From positions 42,309,651 through 42,373,650 of the forward strand of contig CM064867.1 of assembly GCA_032719365.1 (NCBI GenBank): 64,000 nucleotides of DNA, written 5' to 3'. Below the pieces are notes generated by a model. The model ran no database searches. It was not told where the DNA came from and saw nothing but the letters and a program-made list of their open reading frames with translations. The DNA is from Prinsepia uniflora. Lineage: Eukaryota; Streptophyta; Magnoliopsida; Rosales; Rosaceae. The position numbers and the translations under genes were made by a program. Shown piece by piece: positions 34,824 through 45,455 of this stretch (positions within the stretch are counted from its first letter, which is position 1; every line of letters begins with the position of its first letter).

Positions 34824-37788
34824 TGTAACGACCCGTCCCGAATTCCATGATTAGATTAGTGACTAAGTCACGATTAGTGAGGCTAATCCGTGATTAGTAG
34901 AGCGAAATCGGACGAACGATGCGAAATGACCGTTTTGCCCCTGGTGGTGGCAAAACGTTGACTTTTCAATCGGGCGGTCAAATGGACTTTGACCGATGAC
35001 CGTGACGTAGTTCGTGACGTCACGAGTTCATAGACAGGTGGCACGTTCAATTCCGACGTTCGTAGAAGAAGTTATGACGTTCGGAAGCCCAAGGGCATTT
35101 TGGTAATTTGGGTGAATAGGAGGTCAAAAGTTGACTTTTTGATCGGGAGGTCCGATGGCCGAGGGCCGAAGACCGTTACGTAGATAAGGACGATAAGAAT
35201 CCGTAGACAGGCGGCACGTCGAATTCGGACGTTCGACGGCGAAGTTACGGTTCACGGAAGTTCCCGGTTAATATTGACGACGGCACGTTTTACGAGACAA
35301 AAAGTGCAGTTTTGTCTCTAGTGGGCCCAGATATTTAATGGAGGCCCAATGGATGAGTGACACTTGTCACCCATCCACTGGCCAACCTCACCCACCCATG
35401 CACCAAACCCATTCACCGTGCATCCATTTTCCATTTTTCTTCCAACCAAACCCGATCCCATTTCTCACCCAAACCCATTCAACCCTTCCCAATGATCGTA
35501 TAGGGGAGACCAGAGTGTGAGGATGGACCGGTGGACGCTGGTGGCCAGCCCAGGACGCACCGCCGTGGACGGCGGAGGAGGAGGAGATCGAGGTAATCGG
35601 TTTTACCCGATTTTGTCCATTTTCAATATTAGTGGTTATGGGTCATTTTTGATTGTTTTAATGAATTAGTTAGGATGTTAAGAAGCCATTAGGAAGGTTT
35701 TGGGAAGGTTTGAACGTTGAGGGACCTCTAGGGAGGATTTCGAAAAATTGAACCGTGAGGGGATTTTTGGGTTCACGGGTTTTAATCGGTTTTAGGTTGT
35801 TTTGTTCATTAGGATCGATAGGAAACCTTAAAATAGGAATTTAGGAATTGGAATGGAGGAAAACGGACGAAAAATGAAGAGTGTAGGGGCCTGGACCGGT
35901 CACGCCGGTCCAGTTAGACCGGAATTGCAGAGAAAACCAGACCGGCCCGGTCGGACCGGTTCGATCGAAGGAAGAAGACGGTACTGTAGCGGCGCGTGAG
36001 GCCCACGCGCAGGCAACTTCCAGTGGCACGTGTGGGCGCGTGCTAGGGTTTTTGGGGATGTGTTCAACATACGAAATCATCTATTCGATGTAACGAACAT
36101 TTTGGGACTGGTTTCGAGTCGATCGGACACCGTCTCGATATGTTTCGGGGCATCGGAAGGTTTAGGTTCGGGATTAAAAATAGTTAAAAATACGGGAAAA
36201 TTACGGGGCTTTAGTGAGGGGTTATATAAGTAGTTAGTAACCCTCTAAATTAATTTGGACAGGTTTGGAAGTCCCGGTGATGGTGATCGGCTCGGGGAGC
36301 CGTATGGCACGCGTATCGAGACGCGGCTTCGGACGGTCTGTGAGTGGACCTTGTTTTCTAAAATGGTGCATGCATAAATGTTTATTATATGTTTTAAATA
36401 CTTGTTTGTGTTGCCATGAGTGCATTTGGATGTGTGGTTACGTATAGGCGCGTATTTCGAGGTTTCGGCCCTATACGGTGCCGATACGGGGCTGTAGGTC
36501 TTTATTGGTCTAAATGAAATGGTTTTGGATTTCCAAAAGAATAATGAATTTGATTTGATAATGTTGATTTGGATATTTGTGAATTATATGGTTTCACGTA
36601 TTTCGAGGCGATTTACGTGCTTGCACGTAAATCGAGGTTTTTCGGTTTTACTCCGATTTTCCATTCTTATGGTCTTGGAAATGATTTCATGAAATAATTT
36701 TGGATTTGAAAAGGTAATTCTCGGACTTGAGGTCCATTTGATTTACGGAATCGGGCCAGAGGCCCAATTGGTTTACGATTCGGACCGGGGGTCCAGTTTC
36801 TATGTGAATTCGGGCCTAGTGCCCAGCTATGTGTTACAAATGGTTTTTACGGGTCATGACGGTTTATGGGAACCGGCATGAACCCCTGAAATGGATTTAC
36901 GGGTCATGACGGTTTATGGGAACCGGCATGAACCCATGAAAGGATTTTATGGTTCATGACGGCTTATGGGGGCCGGGCATGAATCTTTGAAAGGTTTCAA
37001 GAATGGTTTCAAAAGGTTTTTCATATTCCATCCTTTATATATGATTGTCTCCTCCGGGGAGGGTCGTTGGCCTGGGTGGACCCCGGAGTAGTCACGGAGC
37101 ACTGACTGAGTGGAGTCGCCCCCCAGTTGGGTTCCTTACTCTCAGGATGGGCATGGTTCGTTACCTCCAGGGAGGGTCCTTGATCTACGGACATTGACCT
37201 GGGTGGACCCTAGAGAGACTTGGGTTTGAGACCCCGGTTAGCACACGTGTAGCTTTATTTTACCGTGACAGGTTCTGGATATGAATATATTGGATAAACA
37301 TGGTTTCAATTGGTTTGGGAAAACTGTGTTTTATGATGATAAATGGATTTGGGCTGAGATCCCACATATGCTTACTATGTTCTGGTTTTCTGTAAATTGG
37401 TTTTGGGCAGGAGCCCGTGAGACTTGTATTTACGGAACTTGGGGTTGTGACCCTATTTATGGATGTTTTAACATATATTATTGGATAAATGGTTTTACTA
37501 TGCATGCATGCTTTTTAGTGGAGGGTATAAAGGTCTTCTTATGGAAATGTTTTTATAAATTCTTTATTTTTGTCCACTCACAACCTTTCTGTTTTTAATA
37601 CCCTTCAGGTTGACAGCGGATGTGGACTGTAGCAGAGATCGAGATATCACATGCCTCCTCTGGATCCTGGCGTACTCTGATAGCCCGGGAGGGCAAAGGT
37701 TGGAAATATCCCTTGTCTGACACTTCGTGTCAGACGGGAGCAGGGTCATCCCACGTTAATCCCGGAGGGATTGGGATGGGTCCTGTCA
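34824..37788 (+). mobile_element. 5' LTR of the full-length LARD-like element
   Basis: 2965 bases, TGTAACGACCCG to GGGTCCTGTCA. It differs from the 3' LTR (41298-44257) at roughly 30 positions seen by eye, about 1%. Features in order: a W-box-rich tandem pair with a 173-base period (about 34925-35275), a 12-base-arm palindrome (35351-35376), a GCGCGTG block (35988-36036), a 12-base ACGTG hairpin (36609-36634), a GGGCC minisatellite (36720-36830), a GGTCATGACGG repeat (36845-36985) and a CCTCC-GGGAGGG repeat (37033-37215). The target duplication ATATA is at 34819-34823. Confidence 0.95.
35988..36036. promoter_or_regulatory. CGCG-box block in the LTR (example copy)
   Basis: GGCGCGTGAGGCCCACGCGC and GGGCGCGTGC follow CTGTAGC. 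Equivalent blocks are in LTR A (2008-2060), B (5675-5725), D (12421-12480), F (28014-28074), I (60159-60222), L (46838-46885) and K (45015-45066). The core (A/G)CGCG(T/C) is the known target of CAMTA factors. Function in the LTR is inferred. Confidence 0.5.
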
Positions 37789-37791
37789 ACG

Positions 37792-37803
37792 TGGTATCAG
37801 AGC
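37792..37803 (+). other. Primer-binding site (initiator Met-tRNA)
   Basis: TGGTATCAGAGC, three bases after the 5' LTR end, intact. Confidence 0.93.
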
Positions 37804-40408
37804 GGGGTTGTCTCTATTCGAGCAACCGCGGAGCTCTTGGAGCATGTACGCTGGTCGAGGATGTGATATCTCAATGGGCTACAGTTCGTGGTCAACCTGA
37901 TTGTCGGGGTGCCGGTACGATAGTTAGTAGGATTGGCAAGCCTTGGTTCGGCACTCGATGCCGGGGTTTCCATGGTTCTGTCAGGGTTGGCAGTGTGGAA
38001 CCCTACGGAAGGCTTAACGTAGTATTACGTTAGAGTTTTGGATCGTGAGACGGTTAGTTGGGATCGTCTTCACGATGTCGTAGGATCGGTTCCGACGACT
38101 GATTCGATGTTGTGACCATTAGATGGTCAGAATATGTTGAGTAAAATGGATTTACTGCAGTCGGCAGTTGGCAGCCGGATTCGAGGAATTCTGGTTGGAC
38201 TTACGGTAGGATTGGATTGATGTCCTTGCGATGTCAAGACCGCGGGGTCGGTCAGATCGTGGATTGTGGAACCCTACCGTATGTGTATGGTTCGGAAATG
38301 TGAGCTGGCGAGTGGTGTGACTTTGACGACTATTCGGAGTTGGGGTTCGTTAGTCGGTCTAGTCATATCAGCTTGTGTTGGGACTGCACTTCGCAGTCGG
38401 AGTTGTACTTATCGGTTAGACCTAGCAGGTTGTCGTGCTACCATAGTTGTGATGGATTGTTGGTGCAACTAAGGTCATGGGTGACCTAGTAGACGACATT
38501 GGTTTAGTCAAATTACGACTGGTTAGAGATGGTTTGGACAAGTTATCAGGGTTGGTACTTGTCGATGGAATCCCGGAGCGGGGATACAGAGTAGTTGGTA
38601 CAGGCAGTTGATTCCGTTGGATGCGGAGTCTGGATGTCTAGTCGTTAGGTCTGCACGAGGTTGTGGCAGACGCTACTATCGATAAACGTAGTCGAATTTT
38701 ATCTAGTTGAGTAGACTCAGGTTGTCGTGACGATTGTGATGATGGGATTGTCAGTCGTGACGATGGTACGAGGTGCGTGAATAACGCATATGTGTGGGTA
38801 GTGATTCTGGATTCGACTTGGTTACGGTTGAGTGCGATCGCAGAATGAGACGGGGACGTTCGGGGAACGTTTTCCTTTTCTCGCATGAGCTGTCAGGGTA
38901 ACTGTACCCTGAGTTGTCGGGTACGAGGGAGGCAGCGTTTCTCCTATACGAGCAGAGGTACGCGATCGTCGCTTGGTATGAGCGGAGATCCAGGATTGTC
39001 AGTTTGCACACGGTGTGCTGATACTGATACTGGTGTTAGTGTGCTGCTACTAGTGTGGATGCCTGTGTGTTGATACCAGTGCAGGTGATAATGCGTTGGT
39101 GTACTGGTACTAGTGCTGGTGCTGGTGCCGGTGATTGTGATGACGGTGAGTTACGAGTCAGGATGTGACTCCGACGTGATGGGCTTATGATTGGTATCTG
39201 TGGTTCGGGAGTGAATCACGGATAGTGACGGACTGGATAGGACCCAGCGGTAGTTGAGGAGTGAGGATCGAGTATTATCATGACGGATTAGTGACCGGTT
39301 GGTCAGACTCGTTCTGTCGCGGGGTTTAGCGACCAATTGGTCAGAATTAGTCAAGATTGGTTAGAGATGGTGGTTTGCAGAGATTTGACTGCAGATCACA
39401 GCAGGGGGCTGTTGTGACTTTTCAGTCGAGTGGTACATCAGATTAGGATGAATTGATATCCTTTTGGATGTACATATACGGTCGTAAATGGGCATGTGTC
39501 CATAACTAGTCTAACGGGGACACGTGGTTGATGTCCGGGTATGTTGTTTCCAACCTGGTTGGAACTTCGAAATCGCGAGAGGTTGCGATTGAGGTGACGA
39601 GAGGAATGCGGGTTTTCCGCATTGGTATTGGGTATGTCGAAGTCGTTTGGGTGACTTCTCAGGTTCTACCATGGTATATGATGGTAGATAATGTTGATGA
39701 TGTAGATGTTGTTGGTTGCCACTAGTACACTGATCGTGTATTGGTTGGTGGACCCGGGATTTGTTCTGGACCATCAGGAGGAGATGAGTATATCGAAGTT
39801 AGGTGACTGAGATTTCTCATTTTCTGCTTGGTGGCAGACGCTGTTGGTTTACATGATGTGGTGGGTGCAACGGGGTTTTGGTTGCATTCACGTAGGATGA
39901 ATTTCGATGTCATAGTTTTGTAGCATCCTTGGTTCTCCTAGGTGGAATGTCAAGGATTGATACGAGGTAATTGGGGAGAACCCACAGTCTCGACGTGTCT
40001 CGTCGTTGACTAATCTATTTAGATGTGGGAAATGGTTGAGGATTTTGGACGTCGTGACGATCGGGGATCGTGACGTCTATGGTCGGTTGACGTAGTGTTG
40101 GATCTGGATCGTGATTTGGATGATCCAGATAGGTGGAGAGTTTATCACTCTTACTTGGATGTTTGAGTTGAGCATGATGGGACTGAACTTCTTTTCGAGG
40201 TAAATCCCATATGGCTTACTACTCGCCTGAGTAGTTGTCCGAGGAGTAGGTGTCTGACGAAGTCGGGTTTTGTCAGACTTGGTGTTGTGTGTGATGTTGT
40301 GATTGGCTTCCCTATGAAGTCAATCGATTGTGTTGTGGTAATCGGTCGAACAGGTATCCGATAGGTTCGGATATGGTGCGTCTCGGTAGACGAGAACGAG
40401 ATTTCAGG

Positions 40409-40554
40409 TTTTGGAATCAGATTTCTGGATGACGATTCAGGATTTGATTTTGGAACTTGAAAGAGGATTTCTGTATTTGGGTTTTGGAATCGGATTCTGG
40501 GTGACGATTCAGGATTTGATTCTAGAGCCTGACTGTGGATTTTCTTTTTATGGA
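40409..40554. repeat. 73-base tandem duplication
   Basis: TTTTGGAATCAGATTTCTGG at 40409 is repeated, slightly changed, at 40482. Both are followed by GACGATTCAGGATTTGATT. Confidence 0.88.
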
Positions 40555-41284
40555 TTTGGGTTCGAAATAGTTACTCCAAATGCCGGTTTACGGAATGATG
40601 ATTTCGGATTCGAATTTGGACATGATATGGATATGATTTCTGGGTTTGGATTCGGGATTTCTCACGAAATTTCGGATTCGGATTTGGGGAATAGATAATG
40701 GGTCGGAGTTTCAATTTGTCTAGTACTGGATTGGACAAATGGACTCCATAGTAGAAACGTGATTGGCTACAACCTATATGGGTGTAGGCTGATTGATGTG
40801 TAGATGTATGTACCTTGTACGTTGTTCGAGGTACAATACTGGGCATACTTGTGGTGCCTAGTGACGGTATATAGGTTATACTGGTATTACGTTGGGGAGC
40901 GTGTTGGTAGTCGGATTGGTTCTGATACCATTGGATTAGTTGCGGTCGTGAACTAGACATTGGATACTGTGCATTGGGTCGGAGTACTTCTGATGGGTAG
41001 TTACACACAGGTTGAGTGAATTGTTTGGTGGTGTATACTCATGGTTGAGTAAGTTGGTGGTTAGTGTAACCACAAGTGTATCGTGTTAGTCTTGACTGAC
41101 GACTGTCAAGTGGTGACAGTCTGTCGAAGGTGTCAGCGTGGCTCGTTGAGTGAGGTCTGATGACTCCCAGTGGGAGTAGACGCTAGGATAGATTAGCGTT
41201 TGAGAGTTTCGAGAATGAAACTAAATTAAGGAGGGGAGCACGGTTGGATTAGAGTCGGTTGGAATTTCGAGGACGAAATTAATT

Positions 41285-41296
41285 AAGGAGGGAAGG
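41285..41296 (+). other. Polypurine tract
   Basis: AAGGAGGGAAGG, one base before the 3' LTR. The start site for plus-strand DNA synthesis in this class. Confidence 0.9.
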
Positions 41297-41297
41297 T

Positions 41298-44257
41298 TGT
41301 AACGACCCGTCCCGAATTCCATGATTAGATTAGTGACTAATCACGATTAGTGAGGCTAATCCGTGATTAGTAGAGCGAAATCGGACGAACGATGCGAAAT
41401 GACCGTTTTGCCCCTGGTGGTGGCAAAACGTTGACTTTTCAATCGGGCGGTCAAACGGACTTTGACCGGTGACCGTGACGTAGTTCATGACGTCACGAGT
41501 TCATAGACAGGTGGCACGTTCAATTCCGACGTTCGTAGAAGAAGTTATGACGTTCGGAAGCCCAAGGGCATTTTGGTAATTTGGGTGAATAGGAGGTCAA
41601 AAGTTGACTTTTTGATCGGGAGGTCCGATGGCCGAGGGCCGAAGACTGTTACGTAGATATGGACGATACGAATCCGTAGACAGGCAGCACGTCGAATTCG
41701 GACGTTCGACGGCGAAGTTACGGTTCGCGGAAGTTCCCGGTTACTATTCACGACGGCACGTTTTACGAGACAAAAAGTGCAGTTTTGTCTCTAGTGGGCC
41801 CAGATATTTAATGGAGGCCCAATGGATGAGTGACACTTGTCACCCATCCACTGGCCAACCTCACCCACTCATGCACCATACCCATTCACCGTGCATCCAT
41901 TTTCCATTTTTCCTCCAACCAAACCCGATCCCATTTCTCACCCAAACCCATTCAACCCTTCCCAATGATCGTATAGGGGAGACCAGAGTGTGAGGATGGA
42001 CCGGTGGACGCTGGTGGCCAGCCCAGGACGCACCGCCGTGGACGGTGGAGGAGGAGGAGATCGAGGTAATCGGTTTTACCCGATTTTGTCCATTTTCAAT
42101 ATTAGTGGTTATGGGTCATTTTTGATTGTTTTAATGAATTAGTTAGGATGTTAAGAAGCCATTAGGAAGGTTTTGGGAAGGTTTGAACATTGAGGGACCT
42201 CTGGGGAGGATTTCGAAAAATTGAACCGTGAGGGGATTTTTGGGTTCACGGGTTTTAATCGGTTTTAGGTTGTTTTGTTCATTAGGATCGATAGGAAACA
42301 TTAAAATAGGAATTTAGGAATTGGAATGGAGGAAAACGGACGAAAAATGAAGAGTGTAGGGGCCTGGACCGGTCACGCCGGTCCAGTTAGACCGGAATTG
42401 CAGAGAAAACCAGACCGGCCCGGTCGGACCGGTTCGATCGAAGGAAGAAGACGGTACTGTAGCGGCGCGTGAGGCCCACGCGCAGGCAACTTCCAGTGGC
42501 GCGTGTGGGCGCGTGCTAGGGTTTTTGGGGATGTGTTCAACATACGAAATCATCTATTCGATGTAACGAACATTTTGGGACTGGTTTCGAGTCGATCGGA
42601 CACCGTCTCGATATGTTTCGGGGCATCGGAAGGTTTAGGTTCGGGATTAAAAATAGTTAAAAATACGGGAAAATTACGGGGCTTTAGTGAGGGGTTATAT
42701 AAGTAGTTAGTAACCCTCTAAATTAATTTGGACAGGTTTGGAAGTCCCGGTGATGGTGATCGGCTCGGGGAGCCGTATGGCACGCGTATCGAGACGCGGC
42801 TTCGGACGGTCTGTGAGTGGACCTTGTTTTCTAAATTGGTGCATGCATAAATGTTTATTATATGTTTTAAATACTTGTTTGTGTTGCCATGAGTGCATTT
42901 GGATGTGTGGTTACGTATAGGCACGTATTTCGAGGTTTCGGCCCTATACGGTGCCGATACGGGGCTGTAGGTCTTTATTGGTCTAAATGAAATGGTTTTG
43001 GATTTCCAAAAGAATAATGAATTTGATTTGATAATGTTGATTTGGATATTTGTGAATTATATGGTTTCACGTATTTCGAGGCGATTTACGTGCTTGCACG
43101 TAAATCGAGGTTTTTCGGTTTTACTCCGATTTTCCATTCTTATGGTCTTGGAAATGATTTCATGAAATAATTTTGGATTTGAAAAGGTAATTCTCGGACT
43201 TGAGGTCCATTTGATTTACGGAATCGGGCCAGAGGCCCAATTGGTTTACGATTCGGACCGGGGGTCCAGTTTCTATGTGAATTCGGGCCTAGTGCCCAGC
43301 TATGTGTTACAAATGGTTTTTACGGGTCATGACGGTTTATGGGAACCGGCATGAACCCCTGAAATGGATTTACGGGTCATGACGGTTTATGGGAACCGGC
43401 ATGAACCCATGAAAGGATTTTATGGTTCATGACGGCTTATGGGGGCCGGGCATGAATCTTTGAAAGGTTTCAAGAATGGTTTCAAAAGGTTTTTCATATT
43501 CCATCCTTTATATATGATTGTCTCCTCCGGGGAGGGTCGTTGGCCTGGGTGGACCCCGGAGTAGTCACGGAGCACTGACTGAGTGGAGTCGCCCCCCAGT
43601 TGGGTTCCTTACTCTCAGGATGGGCATGGTTCGTTACCTCCAGGGAGGGTCCTTGATCTACGGACATTGACCTTGGTGGACCCTGGAGAGACTTGGGTTT
43701 GAGACCCCGGTCACACGTGTAGCTTTATTTTACCATGACAGGTTCTGGATATGAATATATTGGATAAACATGGTTTCAATTGGTTTGGGAAAACTTGTTT
43801 TATGATGATAAATGGATTTGGGCTGAGATCCCACATATGCTTACTATGTTATGGTTTTCTGTAAATTGGTTTTGGGCAGGAGCCCGTGAGACTTGTATTT
43901 ACGGAACTTGGGGTTGTGACCCTATTTATGGATGTTTTAACATATATTATTGGATAAATGGTTTTACTATGCATGCATTCTTTTTAGTGGAGGGTATAAA
44001 GGTCTTCTTATGGAAATGTTTTTATAAATTCTTTATTTTTGTCCACTCACAACCTTTCTGTTTTTAATACCCTTCAGGTTGACAGCGGATGTGGACTGTA
44101 GCAGAGATCGAGATATCACATGCCTCCTCTGGATCTTGGCGTACTCTGATAGCCCGGGAGGGCAAAGGTTGGAAATATCCCTTGTCTGACACTTCGTGTC
44201 AGACGGGAGCAGGGTCATCCCACGTTAATCCTGGAGGGATTGGGATGGGTCCTGTCA
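41298..44257 (+). mobile_element. 3' LTR of the LARD-like element
   Basis: 2960 bases, nearly identical to the 5' LTR, ending GGGTCCTGTCA and followed by the duplication ATATA (44258-44262). It includes the palindrome at 41824-41849 and the hairpin at 43082-43107. Frames shared by both LTRs (for example 42314-42553) are not supported as genes. Confidence 0.95.
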
Positions 44258-44262
44258 ATATA

Positions 44263-45450
44263 TTCCGGAACTATACCCACGCAGTATCCGAGTCACGTCT
44301 AGGGACTGCACTCGTATCATCTGAGCCATGTCTGGGAACTGCACACGCAACATCAAGATATACCACATACGCGGGAACCACACCCATGCAACATTAGAGC
44401 CACGTCTAGGGACTAAACTCGTATCATCTGAACACGTACTAGTATCCAAAATCAACAACCCAATCCATACCACATCATCATTTAAAACAAATGTTTGATT
44501 CGAAATCCAGGTCAAAATACCATTTTCAAACTAGGCATACATCCAAAAGATCGTTTTCACACAAATCCGTAAAACTATGTATAGGACCTGTTAAATAATC
44601 AATTAAATCATCAAGTAATTATATCAAATCATCATTCTAATTATTACGACTCAAATCATGCAATAAATCATGGAAAATATTTACTATGCAAGGCATAACA
44701 TTATATAAAACAAACTTCCACTCACACCATCACGCGATTTGAATCTGAGCCATAAGCTCCTTCGTAAATTCCAAGAATCACCAATCTGCTGAAAAACCAC
44801 TATCGAGGGTCATTATCATCCCCAAATAACCTCACAATACAATCCCCAATTTTAAGGGATGCAAATATGTATTAAAAACGTACACATAATAATTTGGACA
44901 CACAAAACTATGCCGAACGGGTGTCTCATTGGCTCGAAACTTGCGCCAAAATGATCGTTACATCGATTACATTGAAAACTGTGTTGATTGTACATCAAGA
45001 TTCTTGTTCACGCACCCCCATGCGCCACTAAAAGTGGCTACACGTGGGACTCACGTGCACTACTACAGTATCATCTTTATCCTCCAGTCGGGTCTGCAAC
45101 TCAGACCCGACTCGACTCGACCTAACACGATTTAAAACCTGCATTTTCGAGTCCAAATTTCTCAATTCTTTCATCCAATCGAGTCCATTAATGTTTAGGA
45201 AATCGATTCCATTGATCTCACCTTGATTGTTTTGGATGAACAAATGATGTTTCGGCCAAACTTCAGTCCTTCAATACTCGATTCCCCACACCCAATTCTA
45301 TGCAACCACGATTCAATCCTACTCGTCAAGGATCAAATAACATAATTCCAACTTCAATTTCAGTAAGTAATCCTCCAAACTCGAAAATTGGATTCAAATT
45401 ATAAATGGTGGGTTTCAGGTTTTTTGAGTGTTTTCTTGGTTTCGATTATG
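44263..45450 (-). mobile_element. Solo LTR K, middle part
   Basis: Continues the minus-strand LTR interrupted by the LARD-like element. It has a repeat of the type CACGTCTAGGGACTGCACTC at 44290-44420, similar to 46020-46140 in LTR L. It is interrupted again at 45456 by LTR L, whose duplication GGTTC occupies 45451-45455. Confidence 0.82.
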
Positions 45451-45455
45451 GGTTC

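Larger units (their letters stand above)
37789..41297 (+). other. Non-coding interior of the LARD-like element
   Basis: About 3.5 kb, GT-rich on this strand, without a credible gene. Short frames (38266-38472, 40411-40698) show no motif. It holds a 73-base tandem pair (40409 and 40482), a GT-rich low-complexity stretch with CTGGTGCTGGTG (39000-39140), and at its end GGAATTTCGAGGACGAAATT before the purine tract, a signature shared with chromovirus 3' ends. Blocks at 38930-39020, 40805-40870 and 41205-41297 reappear collinearly in the minus-strand element at 61564-64000. Confidence 0.85.
34824..44257 (+). mobile_element. Full-length non-autonomous LTR retrotransposon (LARD-like)
   Basis: A 9434-base element with two LTRs of about 2.96 kb, a primer site (37792-37803), a 3.5 kb internal region, a polypurine tract (41285-41296) and an exact 5-base target duplication ATATA (34819-34823 and 44258-44262). 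No gag, protease, RT, RNase H or integrase motif is found on either strand of the interior. The layout matches large retrotransposon derivatives (LARDs), which have long LTRs around a conserved non-coding interior of about 3.5 kb. About 1% LTR divergence implies a young insertion. It lies inside solo LTR K, itself in a LINE. Confidence 0.93.

Noticed and set aside
35338..35520. Conserved short frames in both LTRs of the full-length element as a hidden gene
   Set aside because: They are conserved only because the two LTRs are almost identical. The other LTRs do not keep these frames.
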